DNA from: Calditrichia bacterium
GTDB taxonomy: Bacteria; Calditrichota; Calditrichia; Calditrichales; J004
DNA: 64,000 nt
Direction of reading: 5' to 3'
Assembly (NCBI GenBank): GCA_020635035.1
Contig: JACKAO010000002.1
Span: 186,001-250,000 of the forward strand
The notes beneath the pieces are model-generated. The model saw only the letters and a program-made list of their open reading frames with translations, did no database searches and had not been told where the DNA came from. Below, one piece after another: positions 34,334 through 44,069 of this stretch (its first letter is position 1; each line of letters starts with the position of its first letter). The position numbers and the translations under genes are program-made.

Positions 34334-35974
34334 ATGAAAAAAATTTTAAAATGGACTGGCATTATTATAGGAAGTATTCTATTGCTTGGTATCTTATTAC
34401 TTGCAGGCCTTTACTGGTACTATGGCGGTTTTGGATCTGAGTATCCATCCGGTGGCAAACTTTCTTCGCTTGAAGCACAATACAATGTTTCCTTCTATGA
34501 TATAAATCTGGAGATTGACCCGCAGAGCAAAAGCATCGCAGGTTATACAGAAATAAAAATAACAACCTGTTCCGATTTGGATACAATAGAATTTGATCTG
34601 ATCGATAATTACTCGATCAGCAAAATTATGGTTAACTCCATCCATACCAAATATCTGCATGAGAATCATAAGCTTTTTATTTTTCCTGAATCAAAACTGC
34701 CATTAAATCAAATAGTTGATGTATCTATTCACTACAGCGGTGAACCACCAGAAGCCAAACGGCCACCCTGGCAAGGTGGCTTTAATTGGTCAAAAGATGA
34801 AAATGGCAATCCCTGGGTTGGCGTTTCCTGTCAGGGAGAAGGGGCGAAAATCTGGTTTCCCTGCAAAGACCATCCATCCAACGAGCCGGACAGTGCTGCA
34901 ATAAATATTACAGTTGCTGATACACTTTTCGTGGCAGCTAATGGATTATTAAAGAATGTTACCATCCCAAAAAACAATTATAAAACTTATCACTGGTTTA
35001 CAGGTTACCCGATAAACAACTACCTGATCAATTTTGGAATCGGTAAATATGAGCCTGTAGAAAAAATTTATACTGCAGAAAATGGTACACATACTCCTGC
35101 AGTGTTTTATGTTTTACCGCAAATGCGTGATGGAGCAGAAGCCTTACTTGATCAGGCCCTTGATATGCTGTATGTATATAGAAAATATTTCGGCGAATAT
35201 CCGTGGATTAAAGAAAAGTTCGGGTTACTTAATACCGACTATTACGGAATGGAACATCAGACGCTTATAGCTTATGGTAATAAATATAAAAACTTTAAAC
35301 TGGGTGAACACCAATTCGATAAACTATTACTTCATGAAATGGGACACGAATGGTGGGGAAATAAAGTGACTGCAGGTAACTGGTCAGATTTCTGGATTCA
35401 TGAAGGGATTTGCACCTATGGTGAAGCATTATATGCATTAGATAAATACGGAGAACAGGCATATCACGATTACATATCTTATTTCAGGAAAAGGATATTT
35501 AATTTTTCACCAATAGCATTTAATGGTGATGCTACCACAGATGATGCATACAATAACGATTTATATACAAAGGGCGCCTGTTTTATCCATACACTGCGCT
35601 ATGTACTTGGTGATTCAATCTTTTTTAAAACATTAAAGCAATTCGCGACGGACTCTGTTTATACATTTCAGAATACCGTTGTAACCCAGGATTTGATCAA
35701 TCTTGTCAATCGTAACTCCGGAAATGACTATACAAAGCTTTTTCAGCTTTATCTTTATACTAATGATTATCCCATTGTTCAGATTGATTCGATAACTGCT
35801 AACCAGTTCAATATTTCCATTCCCAACATAGATTTTGAGTTGCCGATGGATGTTTCCTATGCCGACACAACGCAACGTTTACTTCTTGGGAAAAACCCGA
35901 TTTCCTTACAAACGCCATTTCGTCCGCAAGTAGACAGGCAAAACTGGTATTTAAAAGAACCCGATGAAGATTGA
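34334..35974 (+). CDS. M1-family zinc aminopeptidase-like protein, membrane-anchored
   Basis: A 546-residue peptidase. A hydrophobic N-terminal anchor or uncleaved signal spans residues 1-30 (WTGIIIGSILLLGILLLAGLYWYY). The catalytic domain has HEMGH at residues 334-338, with Glu357 as third zinc ligand, spaced exactly as in HExxH-x18-E. The substrate-recognition GAMEN motif appears as YGMEHQ. An N-terminal beta domain (FYDINLEIDPQSKSIAGYTEIKI) is typical of M1. It lacks the long C-terminal helical domain of PepN-like enzymes, so it is a compact form. It probably works in the periplasm. It abuts a convergent ABC exporter gene. Confidence 0.92.
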   Translation: MKKILKWTGIIIGSILLLGILLLAGLYWYYGGFGSEYPSGGKLSSLEAQYNVSFYDINLEIDPQSKSIAGYTEIKITTCSDLDTIEFDLIDNYSISKIMVNSIHTKYLHENHKLFIFPESKLPLNQIVDVSIHYSGEPPEAKRPPWQGGFNWSKDENGNPWVGVSCQGEGAKIWFPCKDHPSNEPDSAAINITVADTLFVAANGLLKNVTIPKNNYKTYHWFTGYPINNYLINFGIGKYEPVEKIYTAENGTHTPAVFYVLPQMRDGAEALLDQALDMLYVYRKYFGEYPWIKEKFGLLNTDYYGMEHQTLIAYGNKYKNFKLGEHQFDKLLLHEMGHEWWGNKVTAGNWSDFWIHEGICTYGEALYALDKYGEQAYHDYISYFRKRIFNFSPIAFNGDATTDDAYNNDLYTKGACFIHTLRYVLGDSIFFKTLKQFATDSVYTFQNTVVTQDLINLVNRNSGNDYTKLFQLYLYTNDYPIVQIDSITANQFNISIPNIDFELPMDVSYADTTQRLLLGKNPISLQTPFRPQVDRQNWYLKEPDED

Positions 35975-37732
35975 TCAGATACGCGCCTGGTAAGTGTATA
36001 ACTGGAAATACCTTCCTTCTTTAGCAATAAGTTCATCGTGGTTTCCGCGTTCAACAATTTTACCATTTTCAATAACTAAAATTTGTGTAGCCCTGCGAAT
36101 AGTGCTTAAACGGTGCGCAATAACAAAAGTTGTACGCCCTTGCATAAGTTGTTCAAGTGATTGCTGAATATATTTTTCGCTTTCTGTATCAAGATTGGAT
36201 GTGGCTTCATCAAGAACCAGGATTTTCGGATTTGCCAATATGGCTCTTGCAATGGCAATGCGCTGCCGCTGACCGCCGGAAAGTTTAACGCCACGTTCAC
36301 CAATTAAAGTATCCAGTCCTTTTTCAAAACGGTCTGAAAATTCATTTACATAAGCTGCTTTTACTGAATTCTGCAAATCTTCTTCACTTGCGTCCGGCCT
36401 TGGGAAAAGAATGTTTTCGCGAATGGTTCCTTCAAACAAAAAATCATCCTGTAAAACAACACCCAGATTAGCACGATAGCTGCTTAAAGTAACTTTGCTT
36501 AGATCTGATCCATCAACAGTAATGACACCGTTATCCGCTTTAAAATATGAAGCTGCCAGACCGGCGATTGTTGTTTTCCCGGATCCGGAACTGCCTACCA
36601 GCGCGGTAACAGATCCCGCAGGCGCGGTAAAAGAAATGCCGTGTAAAACCGGCTTATCTTTTTCATAAGAGAAGGTAACATCTTTAAATTCAATATTTCC
36701 CTTTATCCTGGCTATTTCCTTTGTTCGCTGCGGATCATCATCTTCTTTGCTCATATGAAAAATTTCATCCATGCGATCCAGGCCGGCAAAAGCTTCGGTT
36801 ATCTGGCTGCCAATATTGCTCATTTGTACGATTGGAGCAATCATAAACCCCAGGTATAAAACAAATGCAACAAAGTCGCCTGTGGTCAATTCATTTTTAA
36901 TTATCAGATTACCGCCAAATCCCATTATTGCTATTGAAGCAACTCCCATAAGCAAGGTAGCCGAACTGGTGACCAGGCTGGTTGAAGTTAAAGACTTTTT
37001 TACATTCTGAAATAAGCGATCGACACCGTTTTCAAAAACACTTATTTCCTGGGTCTCAGCATTAAAGCCTTTTATTACTCGAATCCCGCCTAATGATTCC
37101 GTTAATCGTCCGGTAACATCTGCATTTATTACACTTCGTTCACGGAAAATAGGACGGATAAAAGAGAATGCTTTTAACGAAATTAGTCCAAATAATATTA
37201 GAGGTACAACTGCAATCAGGGTCATTATTGTATTGATGTTCAGCAGGATGATTAATGCGATGATAGCAGTTAGAATACCCCCGAAAAGTTGTACCAGACC
37301 CGTGCCGACCAGGTTTCGCACACCTTCTGCATCATGCATGATTCGTGAAACAAGCGATCCCGATTTGCTGTTATCAAAAAAACGGACTGGAAGGTGGATG
37401 ATCTGCTTTTGAACTTTTGCGCGTAGCTGTGAAATTAAATTCTGAGCTTCTACACTTAAAAGCCGCGTCAGGAGATATGACGTAACGGATTGAACCAAAA
37501 CAGCTGCGAAAACTGCAATAAGCACCCATTTGAGAAGATCATAATCCGCCTTTGCAATAACATCATCAATCAGGTATTTGCTGGAGCCCGGTAAAACCAA
37601 TCCTGATAAGCGATTGAAAACAATTAATACCAGGCCGATTAAGATTAGATTTTTTCTGGGCCAAATTATTTCGTAAAAAACGTATTTTAGAGAATTTAAA
37701 CGCTGTCTTCTCGGTGTGTCATTTTTGCTCAT
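35975..37732 (-). CDS. ABC exporter, fused permease and ATPase (MsbA-like)
   Basis: A 585-residue half-transporter that would act as a homodimer. Residues 1 to about 320 contain six membrane segments; the ATPase follows with Walker A GSSGSGKTT, signature KLSGGQRQRIAIARAI, Walker B ILVLDEATSNLD and the switch His in VIAHRLSTI. The order and length fit MsbA-like lipid or drug exporters. No partner half-transporter lies nearby, which supports the homodimer reading. The start is ATG at 37732, divergent from the MYG1 gene, and it ends against the M1 peptidase gene. Substrate unknown. Confidence 0.93.
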   Translation of the reverse strand: MSKNDTPRRQRLNSLKYVFYEIIWPRKNLILIGLVLIVFNRLSGLVLPGSSKYLIDDVIAKADYDLLKWVLIAVFAAVLVQSVTSYLLTRLLSVEAQNLISQLRAKVQKQIIHLPVRFFDNSKSGSLVSRIMHDAEGVRNLVGTGLVQLFGGILTAIIALIILLNINTIMTLIAVVPLILFGLISLKAFSFIRPIFRERSVINADVTGRLTESLGGIRVIKGFNAETQEISVFENGVDRLFQNVKKSLTSTSLVTSSATLLMGVASIAIMGFGGNLIIKNELTTGDFVAFVLYLGFMIAPIVQMSNIGSQITEAFAGLDRMDEIFHMSKEDDDPQRTKEIARIKGNIEFKDVTFSYEKDKPVLHGISFTAPAGSVTALVGSSGSGKTTIAGLAASYFKADNGVITVDGSDLSKVTLSSYRANLGVVLQDDFLFEGTIRENILFPRPDASEEDLQNSVKAAYVNEFSDRFEKGLDTLIGERGVKLSGGQRQRIAIARAILANPKILVLDEATSNLDTESEKYIQQSLEQLMQGRTTFVIAHRLSTIRRATQILVIENGKIVERGNHDELIAKEGRYFQLYTYQARI

Positions 37733-37880
37733 ATTGAATTTTTATCCATAGGCTTGTGTGAATTTTTTTACTATTTTTTTTAAAGAACGGATTAAAATTT
37801 AGCTTTATTTCATTATATTTGCTGATTTTAACGATAAGTTTTGCAGAATGTACATAATTTTTGTGCATTTTTTAACAAAA

Positions 37881-37896
37881 TGGCATGAATAATGCT
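37881..37896 (+). promoter_or_regulatory. Candidate sigma-54 (-24/-12) promoter
   Basis: The sequence TGGCATGAATAATGCT has GG at 37882-37883 and GC at 37894-37895 with exactly ten bases between, the spacing that sigma-54 needs, and four further matches to TGGCAC-N5-TTGC. It lies 75-90 bases upstream of the MYG1-family gene. A sigma-54 activator is encoded in this window at 23946. Confidence 0.45.
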
Positions 37897-37970
37897 GATT
37901 GGATAAGGAACTCTGTCAAGGGGGATAAAGTTCTATTGTCCTGTAACTTTTAAAAACACTGGGAAGTAAA

Positions 37971-38774
37971 TTGAGAACAGCTAAAATTGTAACACATAAT
38001 GGTGAAGCACACTTCGATGAATTTCTGGCAATTTCTCTTGTTTTAGCCAGGCATGACGATACACATTTTTACATCGAACGGCGCGAACCGAAAAAAGAAG
38101 AGTTAGACAATCCGGATATTTGGGTGATTGACATTGGTGAGCGCCATCAACCACACCTTAAAAATTTTGATCACCATCAGGATTTAAACCTGCCTGCAAG
38201 TTTTGTTCAGGTTGCAGAATATCTTGAACTAAAAGAGATTTTACATACATCTCCATGGTGGGATTTTAAAGACCGGATCGACAGGCGCGGCGGCTACAAA
38301 GTTGCTCAGGAATTAGGTATGGACTATATCGATGCTTTAAGCAGCCCCATTGAAAAGTTCTTTCTCCGATTGTTTTCAGAAAGCCCCATTTCCGTATATC
38401 AGCAAATGAAATACTTTGGGAAACAGCTAATAGATGATGGTTATCGTTTAAAAGAGCAGATTGCTTTCTGGGAAAATTGTGAACAGCTGCAGATTAAGGA
38501 TAAGAAAGTTATTGTTGGCTACACCCATGAAACAACCGGATCAATTCAGTTTTGCGAGCGTCTCTCAAATCCGCCGTCTGTCCGCATAAATTATGATGGC
38601 CGTGGTGAAGGCTGGAGTTTATCCACCATAAAAGATGCAGAAGGTATAAATTTTTATAAATTGGCAGGAAATGAACAAATAAAATTTGCACACAAAAATG
38701 GTTTTATTGCTAAAACAAAAACACGGATACCAATAGAGGATGTTTTGCAATTGGTTGAGCTGGCCATCCTGTAA
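37971..38774 (+). CDS. MYG1-family (UPF0160) metal-dependent hydrolase
   Basis: A 267-residue protein. It begins KIVTHNGEAHFDEFLAISL, the His/Asp motif of the MYG1 family, and has VIDIGERHQPHLKNFDHHQD, the second DHH-like motif. MYG1 is a conserved exonuclease-like protein in eukaryotes; bacterial members are less studied. The start is TTG at 37971, with GGGAAG six or so bases before and no ATG in frame nearby. It stands behind a candidate sigma-54 promoter and before a thioesterase-like gene, 15 bases on. Confidence 0.85.
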   Translation: MRTAKIVTHNGEAHFDEFLAISLVLARHDDTHFYIERREPKKEELDNPDIWVIDIGERHQPHLKNFDHHQDLNLPASFVQVAEYLELKEILHTSPWWDFKDRIDRRGGYKVAQELGMDYIDALSSPIEKFFLRLFSESPISVYQQMKYFGKQLIDDGYRLKEQIAFWENCEQLQIKDKKVIVGYTHETTGSIQFCERLSNPPSVRINYDGRGEGWSLSTIKDAEGINFYKLAGNEQIKFAHKNGFIAKTKTRIPIEDVLQLVELAIL

Positions 38775-38789
38775 AGTTATCATGATTTT

Positions 38790-39326
38790 ATGAATTTATA
38801 TATCCGTTTTATAAAACTGATTTTTAAAATCATCTTTGCTAAAAAACGATCTCCTCTTGAAAAATCAATTTTGACATTCCGGGTTTGGCCGCTTGACTGC
38901 GACATTTACCTTCACCTGACCAATGCCCGCTACCCGGCATTTATGGATCTCGGACGCACATTGTTACTTGGCCAGGCTGGTATAATCGGGAAATTGTTAA
39001 AAAACAAATACCTGCTTATTCCCGTTTCTTCAGAGATTTCATTTATTCGTGAAATAAAACCCTTTCAAAAATTTGAATTACACTCAGAGTTGATTACCTG
39101 GGATGATACATACTGGTTTGTGGATCAAAAATTTATTTCCGGTGAGACTTTACATGCCCATGCAACCATTCGCGGATTGGTTATGAGAAAAGGTAAAAAA
39201 GTGCCTTTTCAGGAAGCACTTGATCTATTAGACGTGCATTATGATCCACCTGCAATGCCGGATCGTATTCTTGCCTGGCAATCCCTGCTTGAAGAGAAAA
39301 AGAAAGCAAGCATCATTAATTCTTAA
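38790..39326 (+). CDS. Hotdog-fold thioesterase-like protein (THEM6-like)
   Basis: A 178-residue protein with a hydrophobic N-terminal helix (NLYIRFIKLIFKIIFA) that could anchor it to the membrane, then a hotdog domain: FRVWPLDCDIYLHLTNARYPAFMDLGR, SEISFIREIKPFQKFEL, and WFVDQKFISGE. This fits the 4-hydroxybenzoyl-CoA thioesterase superfamily, near THEM6 and YbgC-like proteins, which hydrolyse acyl-CoA. It lies 15 bases after the MYG1 gene, so probably one transcript. It ends next to the convergent M28 peptidase gene. Substrate unknown. Confidence 0.8.
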   Translation: MNLYIRFIKLIFKIIFAKKRSPLEKSILTFRVWPLDCDIYLHLTNARYPAFMDLGRTLLLGQAGIIGKLLKNKYLLIPVSSEISFIREIKPFQKFELHSELITWDDTYWFVDQKFISGETLHAHATIRGLVMRKGKKVPFQEALDLLDVHYDPPAMPDRILAWQSLLEEKKKASIINS

Positions 39327-39333
39327 ACTTGCT

Positions 39334-40815
39334 TTATTTAATAACCATCATTTTATTCAAATCAACAATTTCATTATTAATCATAATACAACTGTAGTAT
39401 ATACCACTGGTTAAATTATCTGCCTTTACTATAATTTTTTGTTTACCTTTATTTAAAAAATAAAAATTGTTCTGAGCAATCCTTCCAGCCGTATCATAAA
39501 TTTTCAAAGCGACTTTAGAATTCTCGGAAAGAATAATAGGTATTGTAGTAAACGAGTTAAATGGATTGGGATAGTTAGGCAATACAGTTATATCATATTC
39601 CGATAAAGAAATTGAAATTATATTTGAAAAGGTATAAGACCCATCATAATCTATTTGTTTTAAACGATAGTTATATTGTCTGCCGGGTTTTGTTTCACTA
39701 TCAATATAAGTATAATCCTGTTTTGAATTACTATTTCCCTTTCCATCAACAAATGCTATTTTGATAAAATTTTTGTTTAAGTTATCAAACCTTTGAATCT
39801 CAAACCCGGCGTTATTTAATTCAGTTTGTGTTTGCCATCTTAGAACAATAATATTGTTCTTTGTCTCTGAATAGAAGTTTACAAAAGTCACTGGTAATGA
39901 ATTATCTTCAATTAACCCAGTTAATTCAGTGACTAATCCAATTGTAAGCTTGCTGAGTTTATGAAAATATGTAAGATTAAATTTGTTAATTCGGTCAGAA
40001 CTCGTGTGATAATAAGGATTAAAGTCATCAGCCCAATACGCTTCACCAAAACAAATTGCGCCATAACCTTTTCGCCAAAAAGATGAATGATCACTTGATG
40101 TTTCGCCAGGGCTGAAAATCGTTGGATCAAGTTGTAAATTATAAATGGAATTTATATTTGCAAGTGTAGATGCCATCTGGTCTGAGTTTGCAATATTCTT
40201 AGAATGCACATCAATAACACCATCATTATCAGCATCATAGCCAAACATTTCTAAATTTAAAACACCTTCAATCTCGACTCCGTTTCTTTCGGCATTTTGG
40301 GCATAATAATCACTGCCCAATAAGCCTTGTTCTTCTTCGTCCCACAGTATGTAATGTATGGAATAATCTAACTTGTAATTAGAAAGTAGCCTTGCCGTTT
40401 CAAGAACCGCTGCAACGCCACTGGCGTCATCATCTGCACAGTAATTCGCAACAGCATCATAGTGTGCACAAACAATAAAATATTTATTGGGGAAAGTTGT
40501 TCCCTCCTGGATACCAATAATATTAACACCAGCTGAATTGAATGGTTGTTCGTTTACCTGAAGTCCAAAGTTTTCAAGTTTATTTTTAATATAAATTGCT
40601 GCGGCTTCATTTCCCGGTTTATTATATTTCCTGTTGAGAATCAAATATCCCATACCATCTACATAAACAGAATCTTCTCCACTAAGTATTCTTACATATG
40701 AAACCAGTGAATCTAAATTTGTTTGTGAAATTACTGTTTCGATTGCCTTATTAAAACTTTGAGAACAGATCGTTGATGCAAGCAATATAAATACTAGTGT
40801 TAGTTTTATTTGCAT
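39334..40815 (-). CDS. Secreted M28-family zinc peptidase with C-terminal sorting domain
   Basis: A 493-residue secreted peptidase. A signal peptide of about 18 residues is followed by the M28 domain with zinc ligands in VCAHYDAVANYCADDDASG (first His at residue 118), LWDEEEQGLLGSDYYA and SDHSSFWRKG, and a likely aminopeptidase role. A fibronectin-like segment leads into a C-terminal sorting domain from about residue 405, with the NYPNPFNSFTTIPI motif and the closing KMMVIK. That domain marks type IX secretion cargo. The 985-residue protein upstream carries the same domain. It would cut peptides outside the cell. Confidence 0.92.
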   Translation of the reverse strand: MQIKLTLVFILLASTICSQSFNKAIETVISQTNLDSLVSYVRILSGEDSVYVDGMGYLILNRKYNKPGNEAAAIYIKNKLENFGLQVNEQPFNSAGVNIIGIQEGTTFPNKYFIVCAHYDAVANYCADDDASGVAAVLETARLLSNYKLDYSIHYILWDEEEQGLLGSDYYAQNAERNGVEIEGVLNLEMFGYDADNDGVIDVHSKNIANSDQMASTLANINSIYNLQLDPTIFSPGETSSDHSSFWRKGYGAICFGEAYWADDFNPYYHTSSDRINKFNLTYFHKLSKLTIGLVTELTGLIEDNSLPVTFVNFYSETKNNIIVLRWQTQTELNNAGFEIQRFDNLNKNFIKIAFVDGKGNSNSKQDYTYIDSETKPGRQYNYRLKQIDYDGSYTFSNIISISLSEYDITVLPNYPNPFNSFTTIPIILSENSKVALKIYDTAGRIAQNNFYFLNKGKQKIIVKADNLTSGIYYSCIMINNEIVDLNKMMVIK

Positions 40816-40945
40816 ATAAATCTTATGTAATAGAATTATAAATTTTGACTATTTCGTTAGGCGCGAAATACAGAGGCGAAGTATAACTTTAATTACACCA
40901 AATATTCATACCATTTGATTTTCTCTTAATAAAATGCTAAGAAAA

Positions 40946-43903
40946 TTATTTCAATAAAACCATTTTTTTTATGCTACTTCGGGTTATCCCTTTAAGCTGA
41001 TAGAAATATATTCCGGATGATACTGAATCATTAAAATTATTTTTTCCATTCCAAATAAACTCATTTAAACCTGGTTTTAATTTTCCCAGACTCCTTGTAA
41101 AGACTTTTTCACCTAAAACATTAAAAATTTCAATGGAGATAGTTTCCGGCTTGGGCAGATAAAATTCTATTTTTGTTAAACTGTTAAAGGGATTAGGATA
41201 ATTCTGAGCAAGCCGGAATTCATCAGGATAATTGGCATTCTCATTTTCAATTGCCAGGGTTCGGGTATCTATTAAATAGATATCATCGGCTGTCAGTGGT
41301 TTAAAAGTTTTGATAAAAAGTATATCGCCATCACCGGGAATAGCACCCGGATTATCAAACGAAGGTTCGATTAAAACTTGCCATGTTGTTTTTTTCGCAT
41401 TAATAATCGAAGGATCACTTACGTTCTCTAAAATAAAAATATTATCACCAGGATCCCATTTACCATCACGCTGGGTGGTGGGTTCTGTAACAGCTACGTA
41501 ATTTTTCAGATTACGCGTGATGTTCCGGACTTCAAAATTAATACTTTGACCCGTTAAAGCAACCCCCACACTATCATCATAAAAGCGAATTTCATAATCG
41601 GATGGATAAAATTTTGCAGAATCTCTTTTTATAAAACTATATTCTAAATCAGTTATTGATGTCTCTGTCCAGCCTGTGTTTTCTTCATCAATATCAAAGG
41701 GAATATCGATAAATGACAATCGCAAGCCATTAAAAAGACTACCTGTATAGGGTTCTATTGGAAGTTTTTCATTTTCAATAATCTTAATATTTTTTAGTGA
41801 ATCAAATATTGAATAAACGGTTTCGTTACCTACCTGATTAAAAGTCAATTTAAAAAGTGTGCTTTTTAATTCATTCTCATTGATAATATTTACATTTACA
41901 CTGCTCTCCGAATAGCCATTCTTGTGATAAACCAATGAACTGTCTACCTGAGAAAAGCTGTTCAATATTGTAAAACTCGTTGAATACTCATTTTCATTTT
42001 TTCCGTCATCTACAAAAAAATGAAGTATGTATTGATCATTAGGATAATTTTTAGTTGGAATTATAACAAAATCAGACTCCGGATAAAGCGTGTCTGACAC
42101 CAAACCCGATTCCAAAATCAGCCTGGTTGTAAAATTATCTCCATCAACATCCGCGCTTAACCATTTTAAAAAAGCATCCCCTGACAACTGAATTTGATCA
42201 TCAAACAGGGGCAGAATTTCAGGTGCGACATTTTCTTGACCTGAATTGTCAATTGTAAAAAAACCTTCTGACTGACTCTGACCAAATTCAGAATTACCTA
42301 AAACCCGCGATCGGATTTTATAAAAAGCTGAGCTCGGAAAAGAACGGACATCAATATTAAAACTTCCACTATTCAAAACATTGCGATCCGCTGCCAGCCA
42401 CTCTTTTCCATTATCTTTTGACAGGGCAAATTCCAATTCTGAGTTTGCGTCAATTTTATCACTTTCCCACAATACAGGAATTTGATCAGCATATACATCT
42501 CCGCTGTCAATGGAAGTAATACTATATTTAACCTTACTGGTAAGGCTGCCCAGATAAGATCTGTAAATTTCATTTGCGACGTCAACATTGGCATACAAAT
42601 CATTCAAATCAGAACCTAAAACATAGGCAATCGCAATCTGGCAGGTTGAATTTGCTTTCAAACTAAAATACCCGCTTCCGCTCAGAAAAGATCGATCACC
42701 CTTAGCAACCAGTGTATCAAAAAATCCCGGTTGAAGATAGTTCCACATCTTTTCATCCTGATTGATATAAAGACTACCAAAATCGCCTTGCCTGCTGCTG
42801 GTAAGTCCTATCATATCTGTTTCATCTATGTCATTCATTTCAAAATTGGGTTCACCTGTGTCAGGGACTCCATTGCCTTCGCCTTCATCTCCAGTTGAAG
42901 CGATCCCATCTTTGCCAACATCATCCCTTAATATATCCCAATCCCCATCATCATCGATACCATTATAGGGACTTTCATCTATCATTCCATCACGATCATT
43001 ATCAATACCGTCTGAGTCGTTTCCGGCGGTTTGCAAATAAGTAACCCCAAAATAGCCGGGAGCTAATCCGGCAATATCAGAGATTCCATCATAATCCCAG
43101 GCATACATTAGATTTTTTGATTTATTGTATGACATAAGATCGTCGGCATAATTAAAAGATCCACCAATATGCGGATCTCCATAAACACCCATGATCATTT
43201 TGTTTAAATCTTTGCCGCTGTTATTTCGAATGTTAAAAATTACAAATACAAGATCCTCATAAAAATCCTGCATCTGAATAACGCGTGTTTCTACTTCAAG
43301 ACCCAATCCACCAACTGCTGAATCTTCCGGAAATGGATAATATTTAAATTCCTTATTGTCGCTGTCATCCATCCCATAAATAATTTCATTATCACCAAAC
43401 GCTTGCCCCGGGAACCACTTACCGGGCCACATGCCTTCCCATGCTTCCGGCCAGCTATCAGGGTTGCCATCATCATTTCGGTCAGTATCCTTGCTGGAAG
43501 GAAGAACGGTATTTACATCCTGATAGACAATTCCGGAAATGCCCGATTTTATTGGCATCCAACCCCAAAAAAGACCGCTGCCATCGGTTGCTGTTTCTCC
43601 TCCATTAGAAATAACCCCATCCGAAATAACATGTGCACGCCACTCTCCATCAATAAACTTAACATCGGGATGGCTGCCTTGTGGAACTGTTACTTCGGCG
43701 CCAACAAACCAGTTAAACTCGTAAGCGTATCCAAGGGAATTCCATACAAAATCAGTTGTCCAATTTCCCGGGCTGGAAAATGAACCATAGTTCCATGTCT
43801 CAACTCTAACTTTATTACCATCCGCAACTGTGTTTTGTCCCCTGTAATTCTGAGCAGAACAAAGGAATGGCAGAAGATATAATAAAAGGATTATATTTTT
43901 CAT
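40946..43903 (-). CDS. Secreted multi-domain protein with calcium-type repeats and sorting domain
   Basis: A 985-residue extracellular protein of unknown function. A signal peptide (about 17 residues ending Cys-Ser-Ala) is followed by a long region rich in Asp, Gly, Trp and Tyr. Near residues 290-350 are Asp-rich loops (DGIDNDRDGMID, GIDDDGDWD) that look like thrombospondin-3/EF-hand-like calcium loops. Two beta-sandwich-like segments follow, then a sorting domain from about residue 895 with NYPNPFNSLTKIEF and SSGIYFYQLKG, ending in KKMVLLK. Secreted proteins of this plan are common in this lineage and may be surface or adhesion proteins. The M28 peptidase gene lies downstream, 130 bases away. 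Confidence 0.85.
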   Translation of the reverse strand: MKNIILLLYLLPFLCSAQNYRGQNTVADGNKVRVETWNYGSFSSPGNWTTDFVWNSLGYAYEFNWFVGAEVTVPQGSHPDVKFIDGEWRAHVISDGVISNGGETATDGSGLFWGWMPIKSGISGIVYQDVNTVLPSSKDTDRNDDGNPDSWPEAWEGMWPGKWFPGQAFGDNEIIYGMDDSDNKEFKYYPFPEDSAVGGLGLEVETRVIQMQDFYEDLVFVIFNIRNNSGKDLNKMIMGVYGDPHIGGSFNYADDLMSYNKSKNLMYAWDYDGISDIAGLAPGYFGVTYLQTAGNDSDGIDNDRDGMIDESPYNGIDDDGDWDILRDDVGKDGIASTGDEGEGNGVPDTGEPNFEMNDIDETDMIGLTSSRQGDFGSLYINQDEKMWNYLQPGFFDTLVAKGDRSFLSGSGYFSLKANSTCQIAIAYVLGSDLNDLYANVDVANEIYRSYLGSLTSKVKYSITSIDSGDVYADQIPVLWESDKIDANSELEFALSKDNGKEWLAADRNVLNSGSFNIDVRSFPSSAFYKIRSRVLGNSEFGQSQSEGFFTIDNSGQENVAPEILPLFDDQIQLSGDAFLKWLSADVDGDNFTTRLILESGLVSDTLYPESDFVIIPTKNYPNDQYILHFFVDDGKNENEYSTSFTILNSFSQVDSSLVYHKNGYSESSVNVNIINENELKSTLFKLTFNQVGNETVYSIFDSLKNIKIIENEKLPIEPYTGSLFNGLRLSFIDIPFDIDEENTGWTETSITDLEYSFIKRDSAKFYPSDYEIRFYDDSVGVALTGQSINFEVRNITRNLKNYVAVTEPTTQRDGKWDPGDNIFILENVSDPSIINAKKTTWQVLIEPSFDNPGAIPGDGDILFIKTFKPLTADDIYLIDTRTLAIENENANYPDEFRLAQNYPNPFNSLTKIEFYLPKPETISIEIFNVLGEKVFTRSLGKLKPGLNEFIWNGKNNFNDSVSSGIYFYQLKGITRSSIKKMVLLK

Positions 43904-44069
43904 AACACTCTCAAAGGAATAAATTAAAATTAACTGAAATATACTTTAATATTCGTCGTTATAAAAAAATAGGCTATTATAATTTTTACAAAGGCTAATT
44001 TTATTATTTTATCTGTAAAAATTTTGTAGATTAGCCATAAACCCACACTTAAAAATTTTCGAGGTAAAT

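Noticed and set aside
40850..40870. Inverted repeat TATTTCG-N7-CGAAATA between the two secreted protein genes
   Set aside because: Seven-base arms without a T-run and without a nearby regulator; too weak to call an operator or a terminator.
42850..43030. Asp-rich repeats inside the 985-residue gene, considered as a DNA tandem repeat
   Set aside because: The repeats are at protein level only; the DNA units are of uneven length and not exact.
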